DNA of 64,000 bases from Apostichopus japonicus (GCF_037975245.1 NC_092582.1:16461577-16525576); one strand, 5' to 3'. Counted from the first letter of the stretch, positions 50,012 through 62,378 are shown. Notes: a model not told the origin generated them from the sequence alone. Translations and numbers: made by a program.

Positions 50012-52440
50012 GAAATACTATACAAGGGAACTTGTCGACCACCATATTGCTTTATGCTGGGAACTCTATATTCGCTTCGTGAATTCTAGTATTCTGATGT
50101 CACAAACTTTCTAAAGCGAAGAAACGTATGAAAGTGAGAGAAACGAAGATTTGGAAAGCGACTTGAGTCAAGCTGTGGTATATCATTGATGATACGCGTA
50201 AGGAGACTTAACCCTGCGTAGTCTGTGATATCTGGATTGAGCCCATATCTGTGGGCTCAAATTTTGCAAGTACAGTTTATATGTATTGTATTCACGAGGA
50301 TCCAAGCCGGAGAGTCAACGATTTTCTCAAGTAACAGCTACATTGTGGATAGAGCTGCCCAGTTGCAAGATGTAGACCTAACCACTTTGCCTATCGCACG
50401 TTGTATACAAGCAGCCGAGAATGACCTACATCTTTGACATATGGGAATGAGTTCGCCTATTTAACGTCTTTATGTGGCATTAAATCATGTTTGCTGAAGT
50501 CTGCTGTTTGGTTGCAATGCGGACATTGAGATCACAGCAAAATTTGAACGAAGATTTTCAGCCGAAAAAGAATTTGTCACTGTGAACATAATTTTATTTA
50601 CGGTATTTTCAAACAGTATTGTCAAATTAATGACGTCATGAGGGGACACGGTAGAATTGTTTTTCGAAGTGTCCTTTTCCCTTACGGTTTCCACGCTTTT
50701 ATGGGATTATGAGCACATTTGTTCATAAACAAACTATTTTACTCAACGATATGTGCAGTGAAAGTAAAAGCAGCAGGGATTGGGGAGGGGGAGGGGGGGG
50801 GGGGGTTGAAAATCATGGAACACATGGAAAGTAAAACAAAACTGTAGTAATATGCTAATGTAGGCCCTTCATAGTAAGGTCACGTATAGCTATATAGATG
50901 AAAAAGATAATGTGTTAGGCTGCACAGCCTAAGTAACATGATCCCTTATTGATTTCCATGGTATGGCTAACTGGTTATGCTTAACAGCTTAAGCCCTGCA
51001 AGCAGTATAATTAAAACCCTTTTTTCCCTTCTTCTACAATACCCACTTTACACGAGCCATGTGTACGTGACAGCTAAACACACAAGTTGCTGCCGTCATT
51101 AAATAACGTCATAGTGAAATACATGAATCATTTTTCTATTATCTGCTTTTAACCTGTTTGGGCTTAAATTAAAGGCTCCCAATATTTGTCACAGCGGAAT
51201 ATTAACTAATGTTTAATTACGTTGCATCACACCGTGTACCAAGAAAAAAAATGAAATGTCGATTTATTGTGAATTTGCCTTGGTAAATTGATACTGGCAT
51301 GCTGAGTTTTCCTTTTACCTGACTTCGGTAACCATGGTGACCGTTTAATAATGGAGGATTTGTGAATGTATAACACCTAGATCTAGGTCTGGAGCGAGAC
51401 TTTATCAAGAAGGGGGGGGGGAATTATGAAAATTATATCTGTCGCCAATGGATATTTATATAAATCACCACAAGTGTATATTTGCTTTCATAATTGTCGA
51501 ATGTAAGAATGGATACCGTAGTGTATTGCATATCCTCATAGTCATACCGGTATACCATGAGAATCGTTTTCTGTCGATCTCCGATTAGTTGATTAATCGC
51601 GATAGTCCCTTTGGACAAAGTGGTCTCGTCCGTCAGTGGCTGATCACGTGGTATCGACGAACTTCTTTGTATAAGTATACTGACCAGTTCCATAAATCAA
51701 ACATTTCACCTTGGGCTAATTCCTTGAAAGATAAAAGATGGGGGTTGGGGCACAGCCCACGGGACCCGATGGGAGCTTTAGAAATATGAGATATGTATTG
51801 CAAAAAAGGGTGAGGGAACCGATATATAATAAGATGGTTTAGCATGATGAAGCAAATGAAGTGTTACCTCCAATTAAACGAACAATCAAAACATACCAGT
51901 TAAATCATAAGAATACTTTTACAGTTAAAACAATGCAGCTATTATTTACCTTTGTTGAGGTGAGAGCTGCCATTTATTTGTGTTCATTTATGCAAGAGAA
52001 CATTACAATTTGTAATTCAATCAAATCATTAAACCCTCACAATTGTTATTACTTTTGATTTGCATATTTTGTTCTTATTACTATCACTACAATTATGATT
52101 ATTTTTATAATTATTATAATTTGTTTTCAGAAATTAAGTCTGTTTGTTAACATATTTTTTGGATACTTCTAAACTATCAACTCAAGTACGTTTCAATGTA
52201 ACGTATCTTTGTAATTTTTCGTAGCCTTCAATATTATTATTTTTTTTTAAATCAGAAATAATTTAAACTATAGATTGCGACCAGCTCTCTTCTATAATCT
52301 GTTAAACCTGCAACGAAAAAAAAACCTATTGAAATTTGGTGTAACGTAGAACTTCAAATGACTCATCCAAACTATGATGGTTTGAAAGGTATGCTAATAT
52401 TGCTAAGAGTTTCCAAGAGTACATTTATCCCAAACCTTCT

Positions 52441-52500
52441 ATTGAATTGAATTCAATTCAATTGAACTGAATTCAATGCAATTCAATGCTATTCAAATTT
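52441..52500. repeat. (TTCAA/TTGAA)n palindromic pentanucleotide run
   Basis: Interleaved 'attgaattgaattcaattca' and its variants; both orientations of the same pentamer make local self-complementarity. Confidence 0.8.
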
Positions 52501-53686
52501 TGACAGGCTTACTGAATGATCCCCAGAGAGAGAGAGAGGGGGTTGTGTTAAAGGAGGCAGTTAAAACCTATCTTGTGAGATGCTAGGGTGAAGTTCAAGG
52601 GCTACGGGAGAGGACTGGTGGGAGGAGGGGAGGGGGTAGGGCAGTACAAAGCGTGTTTCGAACGTGCACGGTTGACCATAAGGGGCGGGAGCGTGGTTGA
52701 CCATAGGGACATACGTTGAGCATGTTAACTAGCATTTTGGTTGATATTAGCATCATATAAGTAGCTGGTGGAAATGTCGTGTCATGTCTTTTTTACAATA
52801 CAAGTTCACTTCATATTTGGACATATTGTTTTGCAGTAATTTCATATTTGTGCATTCTACATTGGTCATCTTGTATCGGTTATAATTTTAATGGTTTCGT
52901 TATCAAGTGCCTCTCTTTCTATTTAATTTTTCCTTCTTTTTTCGAAATATTAGAAAACCAAATGTGAGGCAGCGGCACAGTGTGATTTACATTCAATATT
53001 TTGGCGGAAGTTAAAGCAAAGCTATAGCATGTAGCAATTTTCCAATCAGAAGAAGATCTGAAATTCGATTGAGACATAGATGAAATAACAATTCCTTTTA
53101 TTTCTGACGAACTTGAATAAAAAAAAATGAATGTTACCAAATGTTTCGTTTTAACATATAGATAATAGACATCTTTTGATTCCCAAAATTGAATGAATTT
53201 TATGATTACGTCATTGAGTCGTAGATAACATCCATACATCGTATTGTAATACTAAATGTGTTAGGTATACCTTGCTTGAGTTAGCTGTCCCTTTAAACAA
53301 AACAAAAACTACATTCTATATATGACATAACGGAAAAAGGAATGATGTAAGAAACAAAGACAATAAGAAGTAAACATTTCGCCTTTGCAGTATGTTTTTA
53401 AATTTATTTTTACATCCATTAGGTTTAAAAGGAGCAGAATTTTGTTTTTGCAACTCATTTTTGTACTCGATTGTGTATAGCTTATTACTTTATTTTATCG
53501 TTTTTTTTTAATTTTCAATACCAAAAGGGTTCTTTTTGATTAGCTATCTTTGCAATTTTACATTGCATTGCATTGCATACCTTTATTGTTTACAAAATGA
53601 CCAGAATTTAATTACTGCAAAACTCAATATGTCTTAAATTATGTATGTCTTTTTAGAGTTTCATTCTATAGACGATATGCTCTGTT

Positions 53687-53692
53687 AATAAA
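53687..53692 (+). terminator. LMO4: Candidate poly(A) signal
   Basis: AATAAA, followed about 30 bases later by tgtgttcaa. The downstream element is weaker than the one at 56031. Confidence 0.35.
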
Positions 53693-55948
53693 AGAGGTTT
53701 GAATCGTTTAAATGAAACTGTGTTCAATCATCCACTGATATGAATATCTAATACTTGCATAGGATGATTATTAATTAGGTTATTGTTATTGTTTTAATAT
53801 ACTAGACCTGTAATACTTGTGTTATTGTACCAAAGTACAATAATTCGAAAATGGAACCATGAGTACATTACAAAAAAAATCGTTATATTTTTAATTGGTT
53901 CATTGGGTATTAATATTTACGGTTCTTTAGTCAAAATAATGACGTACTGAAATTTGTTAAGCCTTTGAGGGGAGTAAGTTATGTTATCTTGATACTGTAT
54001 AGATTCAAGTCATTTCTATAAATAAGTGAAGAAAAAAAGTTTTAAAAAACAACAAAATGTCTACGAAAACGGGGGAAATGTGAAAAAAAAGAAGAAGAAT
54101 TCGATTAGAAGTCAAACTGAAATTGTTATCATTGAAATTGCTTAGTCTCCCATTCGTTTCTGGTAAAAGTGACTTCGTTATTTGCGTTACTTATTGTATG
54201 TTAAGATAACTGTGGTACAAGCTTTGTTTATTGTTTTATGCATAGTCCTAACGAACCTGTTTGTTTTGAAAAATAATTTTGACCCTTGGTTTTATAAAGA
54301 GAAGAGCCCGAAATCACGATAATGTAAAGGAGGTTGAGGAGGGTTTAGTTTCCTTGTAAAAGCTTACAAAAACGCCGCTGTCATGAAACGGTCGTTTGTC
54401 TTTTGAAACCATAGTAACGTGAAATAACGCAACAAGGTTGAAGTTAGCTACCAAATCCATCATAATACGAGACACAGACAGCTATCATTAAGTAATCAAT
54501 AAATGTAGGCCTGTTATTATAATAATTGTTTTTTCTGTTCCTACAGAGGCAGAAAATTTCGTTGAGGTAAAACAATAGCTTAAATTGTTCTTGATCAGAC
54601 TTTTAATCCTGGAACTAAAACCGCGAACCCCGTCTATATAATATTTACGATATAAATGCAGAAATTGGCGTTCCTTAGTTATGACAAAACTCTAATTATT
54701 CATCAGGGATCTGGTCGAACCTATGTTTCGAGGAGCTTCTCGGAACATTTTATCTGCAAACTAAAATCCACCTTCATGTCAGGTTGAACAGTTCTTAGTC
54801 AAAAGTTCAGCACTGGATTAGAGGTAGAAGGTGTTATACTTGCCGTCATACAAACTGACTATGAACATCTTCTTTTGAAATATACGGAACATAACCCAAC
54901 TTGTAAGATACTTTCTTTTCTTCAAGAAAATAGTTTCCTATATAGGGCTAAAACCACGTGAACCCTTTAAACAACACATGATAACATGATAAACAGAATT
55001 ACAATGAATCCCTATCCCATCGCAACCCCCTGCCCCCACTCCCCTTCCCCTCCGAATTGCTCTGCATTCAGAAGAAGGCGCAAGGTAAGATTTCCGATGA
55101 CGTGTGACGTCATCAGAGCGTAATTTTGTGGCGACAACACTGTTTTTATGAGATTAATGTAAACACAGTTAGGTTTCAGTTAAAGAATGTGTTTGTATGT
55201 GTATCATTCTATTCTATATATATATATACATGTGTCTCCCTTTGTACGTATTGAACGCGACCAAAATTATGTAACGAATGGGTTACTAACGCAAAGATAA
55301 ATTGAGAAATATGTGTTCGTAAATCGCTACTTTAAGCTGAAGACACTTCATGCGTTATTTTTATTTTTGTCTGACATCGAATATTTTTAAATATATTATT
55401 ATACCGTGTACGGTAAGATCAATTTAATCGGGAAAACTAAGCTTTTCTCTCTCCATTTTTTTTATTTTGTGGGGAGTTGTGCTAAAATTAAACAAACATG
55501 TCCTCAACAATGAGTATCACATGGCGATGACGTAGCCAGCATCGAAATGATTTTGGAAGAGTCCATTTTAAGTAAGAGGCGGGGGTGGGTGGAACGCTTA
55601 CAGAAAACTCAACTAGACCGAGAAAATACGAAAAGTTTGACATCGATCTATTTTAAAGCCTTTGTAATTTTTCACTTAATACATTTTATAATTTTAGAGG
55701 TCATTTTTAAATTTTTATGGAAATATCCAGACTAAGTCATCGCCACTGTTCCTGTGTTTTGTGTACTACGTATTGACAAGATAACCGCCTCCCCCTCCGC
55801 CTAAGTGATTATGTTATAGGCTATCCATGATATGCATGTATGCATGCATGCGTGGGGTTCATTCTAGGTTTTGTTTACGTATGCTGTGAATACTTTCTTG
55901 CCTTGTGTAAAATTTCAGCACGACTAAATTTGTTTGCTGCACTTCGGT

Positions 55949-55956
55949 TGTACATA
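55949..55956 (+). promoter_or_regulatory. LMO4: Pumilio-type element TGTACATA
   Basis: Matches the PUF-protein consensus UGUANAUA, about 75 bases before the best poly(A) signal, where such sites often act on mRNA stability or translation. A single 8-mer can arise by chance. Confidence 0.3.
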
Positions 55957-56030
55957 TTTGAACATTGAAATGATAATAACTGTATATCTGCACTGTGGTG
56001 AAAATTTACCGAAAATGACGGAAAAAATTC

Positions 56031-56036
56031 AATAAA
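56031..56036 (+). terminator. LMO4: Best candidate poly(A) signal for LMO4
   Basis: AATAAA followed by an A-run, then 'tcttttctttgttttaactt' and 'ttgttgttcttgttgttg', a classic T/GT-rich downstream element. Confidence 0.5.
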
Positions 56037-56050
56037 AAAATATCACAACG

Positions 56051-57720
56051 GATCTTTTCTTTGTTTTAACTTCTTTCATTTTTTGTTGTTCTTGTTGTTG
56101 TATATGGTGGTCATAGTGTACTGTTCATATACCGATACCTTATATAATATGTTAACTTCGATGCATAAACGCAGTCATATTATGTATTATTAGGGAAGGG
56201 TACAATCCCTTGCTTGACCTTGTTATCATAAAGGGTCACATGCATAACTCCATAGACATTCAGGTAGCCCTGGAGAAAAACCACAACATTTTAGAAAGGA
56301 AATGGGTGATCGGGGTACCAGGGTATAGTGAATTCATAGACAATCCGTTAAGGGGGATTGAATGAGTGGTTAATCAGAACTTTACTGAATAGGGACAAAT
56401 GGATGGTTTCCCCTATCTGTCCCGTTTAAATAGGACATGCCTGGTTCCGGGTAACTCCGTATCATATGTATAGGCTATAGGAGTTTATACGTATTGGAAT
56501 GGTACGGCTCCCAAGTGCAATGTGTGATCACTGGGATCATTTTTCGACTTGTTAGAACAGGTGTCTGTAAGCGACGTCATAATGTTAGTCACGTCAAATG
56601 GGCGGTGACGTGGAGAAGGTACATGAAATGCGGTTGTGCGGAACGTCGGTGCCCATCCTGACTAATCTTTTCATACTCACGTAAAATGTGAGATACCGGG
56701 AGGAATTCCCAGTAACGTCAAGAATATATATACCCTGGGGTGTGGTAATCTGTTAGGCTAGGAAGCCTATACTATTCACAGCTTTGAACGCTCCAAATAA
56801 AGGCGATTATAGATAGGTCCAATTGGTGCTCATTTGAGCTACATTTATGCATATGATTGCAGCCACTTTGGGACAATTTTCTGACGCTTATGCCACTCTG
56901 TGTTGTACTCTCTTATCATGGTTCTAAGCACTCGTACTAGCAGTACCAACAGTTCCTGGCCTTATCTTGTGAAATTAGATCTGGTGAAATTAGAAACATG
57001 GTATTCGTACTGTTGATACTGCCAGTAGGAGTGCTTCGAAGCGAAACATGAAAGTATGAACGAATAGAAAACAGAATGTCCCGACTGGGTGAGATGAGAG
57101 ATATAGATAGTACAATCACATGAAAACTAGTTAAACGATGGACAATTGAAGAGATACTCCGCTGGCAGGTGATGAAACACTTATCTTTAAAAAGAAACAC
57201 ATTCCACTGTTGAATGTTTTGTCCCCGTGATCTTGAGATATTGTTGATTGATAGTAAGCCCTTTAGACTGGCTTGAAAATGAATTCATGGAACTAGGATT
57301 AAAGTTGCTGATCTGTGATGTCATCATCACACCGCAGATGTTCTTCAAAACTAGCCTTTTTTTCGATTATCATCTTCGTGATCATTTTATCCTTGAGATA
57401 TGTTACACGGGGAATGTTTCCTTAGTTTAACTTGTTCTCTATATTAAGCACTTCACCAAAAATGCAACTTTCATCTTTGCAGAATTTATTATCTTCCTTT
57501 GATAATAATAATTTCCATATCATAACGAATGCAAACACATTTTCAGCGCATTTGCCATACAACGATGACGTCATTTTTCAGCTGCGAAAATAGAACCACC
57601 AAAAGAAGACCAAAGTTTCACAAATTCATATCTTCGCCATTCAAAATGCTATGAGGATGTGGGTTGGGCCTTACTTATGCAGACTTTGTATACAGCAATT
57701 GTGTTAAATAGTTTATCCTT
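56051..57720. other. Intergenic DNA, nothing recognised
   Basis: Low-repeat AT-rich sequence between the LMO4 3' end and the QSOX start. The 87-codon minus-strand frame at 56937-57200 is Ser/Ile-rich and matches nothing I know. A CRE palindrome lies at 57566-57573. Confidence 0.35.
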
Positions 57721-57732
57721 TAGCCACCGGAA

Positions 57733-57966
57733 TTATTCCTTCAAGGTAACTTTCCGATTCGACTCGGCACGACTAGTCAGATCCAAATAAATTCCTTGCG
57801 ATCTGGGAAGGCTCTTTTGTAGCTCCAGAGACCTCCGAGCATACACCCAACTATCCACATCCCCTGCTGTTTGGAAATATCCATAATCAATGTCCTTGTT
57901 TGTGAAAGTTATACGGAAAGGGAATGCATTCATCGAAAAAGGGCCTTTTCTTTTGGATACACCCAT
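57733..57966 (-). CDS. Small ORF, 77 codons; unrecognised
   Basis: I do not recognise the product. The frame starts MGVSKRKGPFSMNAFPFRIT and includes FTNKDIDYGYFQTAGDVDSW, a mixed composition with Trp, Tyr and Asp rather than a simple repeat. No splice sites, signal peptide or membrane segment are obvious. It lies between LMO4 and QSOX on the opposite strand. It may be a decayed exon, part of a mobile element, or chance. Confidence 0.15.
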   Translation of the reverse strand: MGVSKRKGPFSMNAFPFRITFTNKDIDYGYFQTAGDVDSWVYARRSLELQKSLPRSQGIYLDLTSRAESNRKVTLKE

Positions 57967-58138
57967 ACATTATGCCTTAAAACTGTGATTATAAGCACAT
58001 CGCTAATTATTCACGAGTAAGTAGCTCCAACGAGCCAATCAAAGGTGGAAAAAAACTCATGCATATAAGCTCGGCCTAATAGATAATAGAACATGTCAAA
58101 AACGTTTCTGTTAGAGATTTTTGTTTATGAAACAATGG

Positions 58139-58430
58139 TAATGATAATAATGATAATAATCAGCAGTTATCTTTACGACGCTTAAGCGACCACAAATGTG
58201 GGAGAAACCCGCAAGGGCTGATGGATTGGGTGGCTTCCAATTCAACATTTTAACTCAAATTTGGAAGCTTTTCAATTCAGAAAGTCATTTCAGATGGGAA
58301 AACCGTAGATTGCTCTTGGATGAAAAACCCACGTTACTATGACCCGGCCGGGAATCGAACCCCAAACCTCCCGATTGCTTAGCCTCATTGCTTCAAATGC
58401 CACCGCCTTTATCCACTCGGCCACAACACC
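58139..58430 (-). mobile_element. tRNA-derived SINE, copy 2 (reverse orientation)
   Basis: Read on the minus strand it starts ggtgttgtggccgagtggat, carries box A TGGCCGAGTGG and box B GGTTCGATTCC, then the same body and AT-rich TAATAATCATTATT-type tail as the 26.23 kb copy. Its boxes fit the tRNA-Ser consensus slightly better, with an A-to-G change in box A. The word ggtaat occurs at both edges (58137 and 58430) and may be a remnant target duplication. Confidence 0.9.
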
Positions 58431-58964
58431 GGTAATATCGTTACCGTCGAATACAAGACATCGTTACCGTCTCATATATATGTATGATAGAACCAGGTAT
58501 AACATTTTCATCCGCCTACAATTTCCCTAGAATGGTGAGTTGACTAAAAATGGTTATGTAAGTTACTATTTATGTTGTGTAAAGCATTCGCTATAAAGAA
58601 CATCCTACTCTTCACAAGCTAAGACAGGCGACCTTAAACTGAGTTGCCAACCTATTTACGGTGGGTTGCGGAGAAGAGGGAAAAAATGATCAAAATTGAT
58701 TACAGGCTTAGATATTTATGGATCTTGACTAGCTAGGGAAATCACAAAAAAAAGTCGCCAAAGAAAGCGTTTGGGAAGCAAGGTACCAAGGTGATTTAAC
58801 CAAAACGTTTAAAGTTTAGTGGTTATCAGAATTATCTTCTGTATAGACCTGTATACGTATCCAGAGGCGATGGAGGTAGGTTCATCTAAGGGGTGGAGTG
58901 GGGGGGCATAGGCGTACGAGGCGGGGGGGGCAGGGGGGCAGACTGCCCCCCCAAATTTCCATAG

Positions 58965-59088
58965 GACAAGAAATTCGGGCAAAAGTCCTGAAAAATTCGG
59001 GCAGCCTAAGAGGAGAAAAAAAAAATATATATATATTTTTTTTTTAGGCTGCCCGAATTTTTCAGGACTTTTGCCCGAATTTCTTGTC
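58965..59088. repeat. Perfect 45-bp inverted repeat (fold-back)
   Basis: The arms 58965-59009 and 59044-59088 are exactly complementary over 45 bases. The loop is 34 bases of A/T-rich sequence with a (TA)n core. Arms contain two copies of 'attcgggca'; further diverged 'gcccgaat' words continue to about 59200. The outer flanks 'atttcca' and 'tggaaat' extend the symmetry imperfectly. Confidence 0.97.
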
Positions 59089-59283
59089 ATCTGGAAATAT
59101 ATATATAAATATGCAGTAGCTTGCCCGAATCTTTTTCAAATTTTTGCCCGACAATTCCATGATTTTCTTTATTTAGCATCATGATGCCCGAATATTTCCG
59201 TGTAACACCACCGTAAGCGCAGTTCATCTGGGCTACGTGCACGCTTTTTGCACGATCAATTTTTTCTAACTAGTCAATTGTAT

Positions 59284-59963
59284 ACATGGACCAAGGGCGG
59301 CGGAACCGGGGGGGGGGCACAGGGGGCACGTGCCCCCACTTTTCCTCAGGTTAAAAATGTGCCTTTTTTCTACAAAAAAATTGAGGTGCCTCAAGTTAGC
59401 AAGAGGCCAGGGAACCAGAATGAACACTCGGGAAGGGCCGTTTCCAGCCATCTGAGGCGTTTGTAAAACCAAAAATTTTATAGTACGCTCCGCGCCAACC
59501 GATGGTGGCGCTCCGCTCAGATAGTCGAGCATACAACTTTGCAAATCCTGGCTAAGCCCGTGACTTTTAATGAATTTCTGTGGGTCAAACTCAAAGCTAT
59601 TTCGAATGGAAAAAATTTGTTAAGATATTAACAAGAAAAAAAACTCTAATTCGGAAGATTCCTACATTAGCAACTAGCATGATTTCACCTCATTTTGTCT
59701 CAAAAGAAAACTTGTTCCTTGTTTCCCAATTTGCGCATTGGATATTGCAGTGATAGTATGCATATTTTCTTTTAGGGGGGGGGGGGGGGGGAGCGTTGAT
59801 GGAGTGATGTGTATACACAAGTAAGATAATACAATAACAGTTATAAAAGGGTACTAAATATAAGGCTGCATTAGTCCAATCGAATTTCTGCAAAGTGCCC
59901 TACTGCCCTTTGATGTCGGTGCCCCCCCAGATTAAAAGTGCTTCCGCCGCCCTTGACCTGGAC
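59284..59963. mobile_element. Nested hAT-like element, 664 bp, with 8-bp target duplication
   Basis: The ends CAAGGGCGGCGGAA (59292-59305) and the exact complement (59942-59955) are flanked by acatggac (59284-59291) and acctggac (59956-59963), 7 of 8 identical. An 8-bp duplication again suggests hAT. It carries a diverged copy of the 10.68-kb MITE body (about 59430-59565), ending in a tcctggctaagccc piece like a MITE end. A G-run of about 17 lies at 59775-59791. Confidence 0.75.
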
Positions 59964-60522
59964 ATCCCCAACATGAGTGTATATAAGAAACATTTTCTTT
60001 TTCATGGATGGTGGGGGGGGGGGGAGTGCCTACAAGCCTAGAAGTACAGGTTTATCATATTCTTTGTGATATTTTATACTTTTTTGTGAGACAAATTGCA
60101 GTCTCACCCGACACAGCGACATTATCCCGCCTACGTGTCGTTGAACAATGTATGTTTTTCTGGAGGTAGCTGAGTACTGTGTTAAAATAATAAATAAGGT
60201 AACTAAATATGAGCTTAAAAAATATACTGTCCCATTTTTCCCCTTCAAAGTGATGTTACCATTTTTTCTTCTTCTAATTTACCATATTTTTGGGGAAGTG
60301 TAAACTTCTAAAACGTGAGATTATAAAATAAAGAATGTTTAGACGCAACTTGCAAGGCCTCAGAAGTGCCGTTTCCGGCAATCTGAGAGGCATTGTGTGC
60401 CAAAAATTTTCTTGTACGCTACGCGCCAACCGATGGTGGCGCTCCGCTTAGATAGTGTCACGGGAACTTTCGGGCACAAAAAGTTCTGCCCCCCCAAACT
60501 GAAATGGTCCCGTACGCCTATG

Positions 60523-61009
60523 GGGGGGGGGAGGGAGGTTGGAAGGGGCACTAACTTTTCACATAGGTCGAGATCTTCAATGTTGTAATAACCTAATGCG
60601 GGTCTCATTTGCCTTTGACTTTGATCTCATAATGTTAGCAAACAATGACTGCCCATTTCGTTGACTAGTTACAGATTCATATATTTGAACGCAGATCAAT
60701 ATGGATATTTAAGGAGGCTCTTAGTAAATTCGGTGCGGTGTGTAGGGCTTGTTTGCATATGCAGGCAGGATCTATATTATAAAGTCGCTAAAAAAAGAAT
60801 GAGCGAGTTATCTTTTGATTTAATTTTTAACAAAATTTGCAAGTATGCATTAATTTATCACGCTAACCCTGTGTTAATTATGTAATACGAACAATAATCA
60901 TAAATTGTTATAGCGACATACACATTGATTTGGCAAATAAATAGCGCGTTCCATAAAATGAATTTGCTGGGTTACACTAATTGTACTTGTGTATTTATTA
61001 TCAACTAAG
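60523..61009. other. QSOX: QSOX 5' flank and promoter region, no motif placed
   Basis: About 490 bases between the transposon complex and the QSOX start codon. It is AT-rich, without a clear TATA or initiator at a fixed place. The transcription start must lie here or upstream. Confidence 0.35.
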
Positions 61010-61268
61010 ATGGCGACACCCATAAACCAGAAGTACATTTGGACAGGTTTTCTCTGGTTACTTCTGTTCCCAGCTACCTTGGGTGGAAAGAAGAAATTAG
61101 GCCTATATGAACCTTTAGAAGATGACGTCGTCATTCTTGTCGCAAATAATTTTTATCAGACAGTGCTTTTGTCGGACAAAGCATGGATGGTAGAATTCTA
61201 CTCCAGCTGGTGCGGACACTGTGTGCACTTTGCACCAACTTGGAAGAAGTTTGCAACAGATGTGAAAG
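61010..61268 (+). CDS. QSOX: QSOX (sulfhydryl oxidase), first coding exon: signal peptide and thioredoxin active site
   Basis: Quiescin sulfhydryl oxidases make disulfides in secreted proteins by passing electrons from substrate thiols through a thioredoxin domain to an FAD/Erv domain and oxygen, in the ER, Golgi or outside the cell. The ATG at 61010 has a strong context (A at -3, G at +4). Residues 10-26 are a hydrophobic signal sequence (IWTGFLWLLLFPATLGG). The thioredoxin domain follows with WMVEFYSSWCGHCVHFAPTW, whose CGHC (residues 68-71) is the redox pair typical of QSOX. Exon end AAG|GTACTC leaves one base of an Ala codon, completed by exon 2. PDI proteins share CGHC, but the exon 2 motif points to QSOX. 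QSOX1 and QSOX2 cannot be told apart. Confidence 0.92.
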
Positions 61269-62378
61269 GTACTCTCATTGTGTTAAAGCGTTTACTATCT
61301 ATGCTAAACTTTCAAGTTTCAGTATAGGACCTTAGCGTTTCCAGCTTCATTCATTATAACTGTTTTGCAATGTACTACTCCTATATCGACTGTACTGTAC
61401 AACAAAGTTAGGATAGGCTTTAGCCTAGCCTAACTGACGTCTAACTCTAACCTGTTTAGTGTTAACAAATAACAGACATCATAACATAGACATATGGCCT
61501 ACGTAGGCTACATTATTGGCCTAGGCCTAGGCCTAATGTGTGCCCAATTGTTATTGAATTTGTTACATCACCGTCCTTAGGCTTTACTTTCTTCGCACAA
61601 AGAAGGTGAAGCAAGCTAGCCTATATATGTATTGCAACTAATGTTGTGGTAGATTTATATATCACATCAACTAAAAATAGTGGAACCACTATTCAGAATC
61701 AGATAGAGGGCCCAGCCTTATTCATGCTAGTCAACCTATCATTGTTAGGAGATAATTAGTTACAATGCAATCTGAATTTGATGTAAACAACTAGTCATCC
61801 GCTAGGTGACCTTCAAAGCTGAATTTGGTCGTAATAGAAATTTGGTTGTTTTATACAGATGGCAACTAATTCCTTTACGATGACACATTTTTCTATGAGA
61901 GCTGTAGAGATTTGCTTTCTGTATTAAAGTTATGATGACATAGTTTGTCATTAGCCTTCACTCTCCATCATTTCGGAGATAACATAATAAAACAAAAGTA
62001 GTGGTAGGCCTATGGTCCTACTTGAGGGACGACAGACATCTTACCAATGCAACAAAATTGACAAAAACTCACTCCAATACCAGCCTGTGTGTACTTTAAG
62101 CCAAGCAAGACTGTAGGTCCAATGGCATGGCTCTTTTATATGGGTCTGAAGGCTAAGCATTAGCTAAGTTTTGCCTTTTTCCTTTGAGGGTTGGGGGAGA
62201 GGATGAGCACTGGGGAGGGGTTTCAAAAACAAATACTGTTCCGGGTGTATGTTAGGGAGTCAGTCAGTTGGCAAGTGAAAATACAGTTTGGTTAAAAACT
62301 GTATATTGATAAGGAATATGTCATTAACATATACCCCAAAATGAAAAATTTGTTCTCTTCGTTGTCCTGTTCTTACAG
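61269..62378 (+). other. QSOX: QSOX intron 1
   Basis: 1.1 kb, GTACTC to tgttcttacag. It contains a run of CCTAGG/GGCCTA words (about 61497-61535) but no recognised element. Confidence 0.85.

Larger units (their letters stand above)
50012..56050 (+). other. LMO4: Probable LMO4 3' UTR (end uncertain)
   Basis: About 6 kb after the stop with no transposon I recognise and no long open frame. It contains a G-run (50779-50795), an (AG)n run (about 52524-52540), a G-rich stretch (52608-52640) and an ATTCA/TTGAA palindromic run (52441-52500). AATAAA hexamers occur at 53116, 53687, 54498 and 56031. The last is followed by a T- and GT-rich stretch of about 60 bases, typical of a cleavage site. A shorter 3' UTR ending near 53.7 kb is also possible. 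Confidence 0.5.
58907..60522. mobile_element. 1.6-kb composite transposon with 12-bp inverted ends and a nested element
   Basis: CATAGGCGTACG (58907-58918) and its exact complement (60511-60522) bound the segment. Both ends sit in G-runs, so the target duplication cannot be read. The right part (about 60330-60460) is homologous to the body of the 10.68-kb MITE. A second element (59292-59955) and a fold-back (58965-59088) lie inside. No transposase frame is visible; the frames across it follow the repeat sequence. Confidence 0.6.

Noticed and set aside
55095-55140. Hammerhead on the minus strand (CTGATGA next to GAAAT)
   Set aside because: The only stem II possible uses core bases, and no stem I can be formed.
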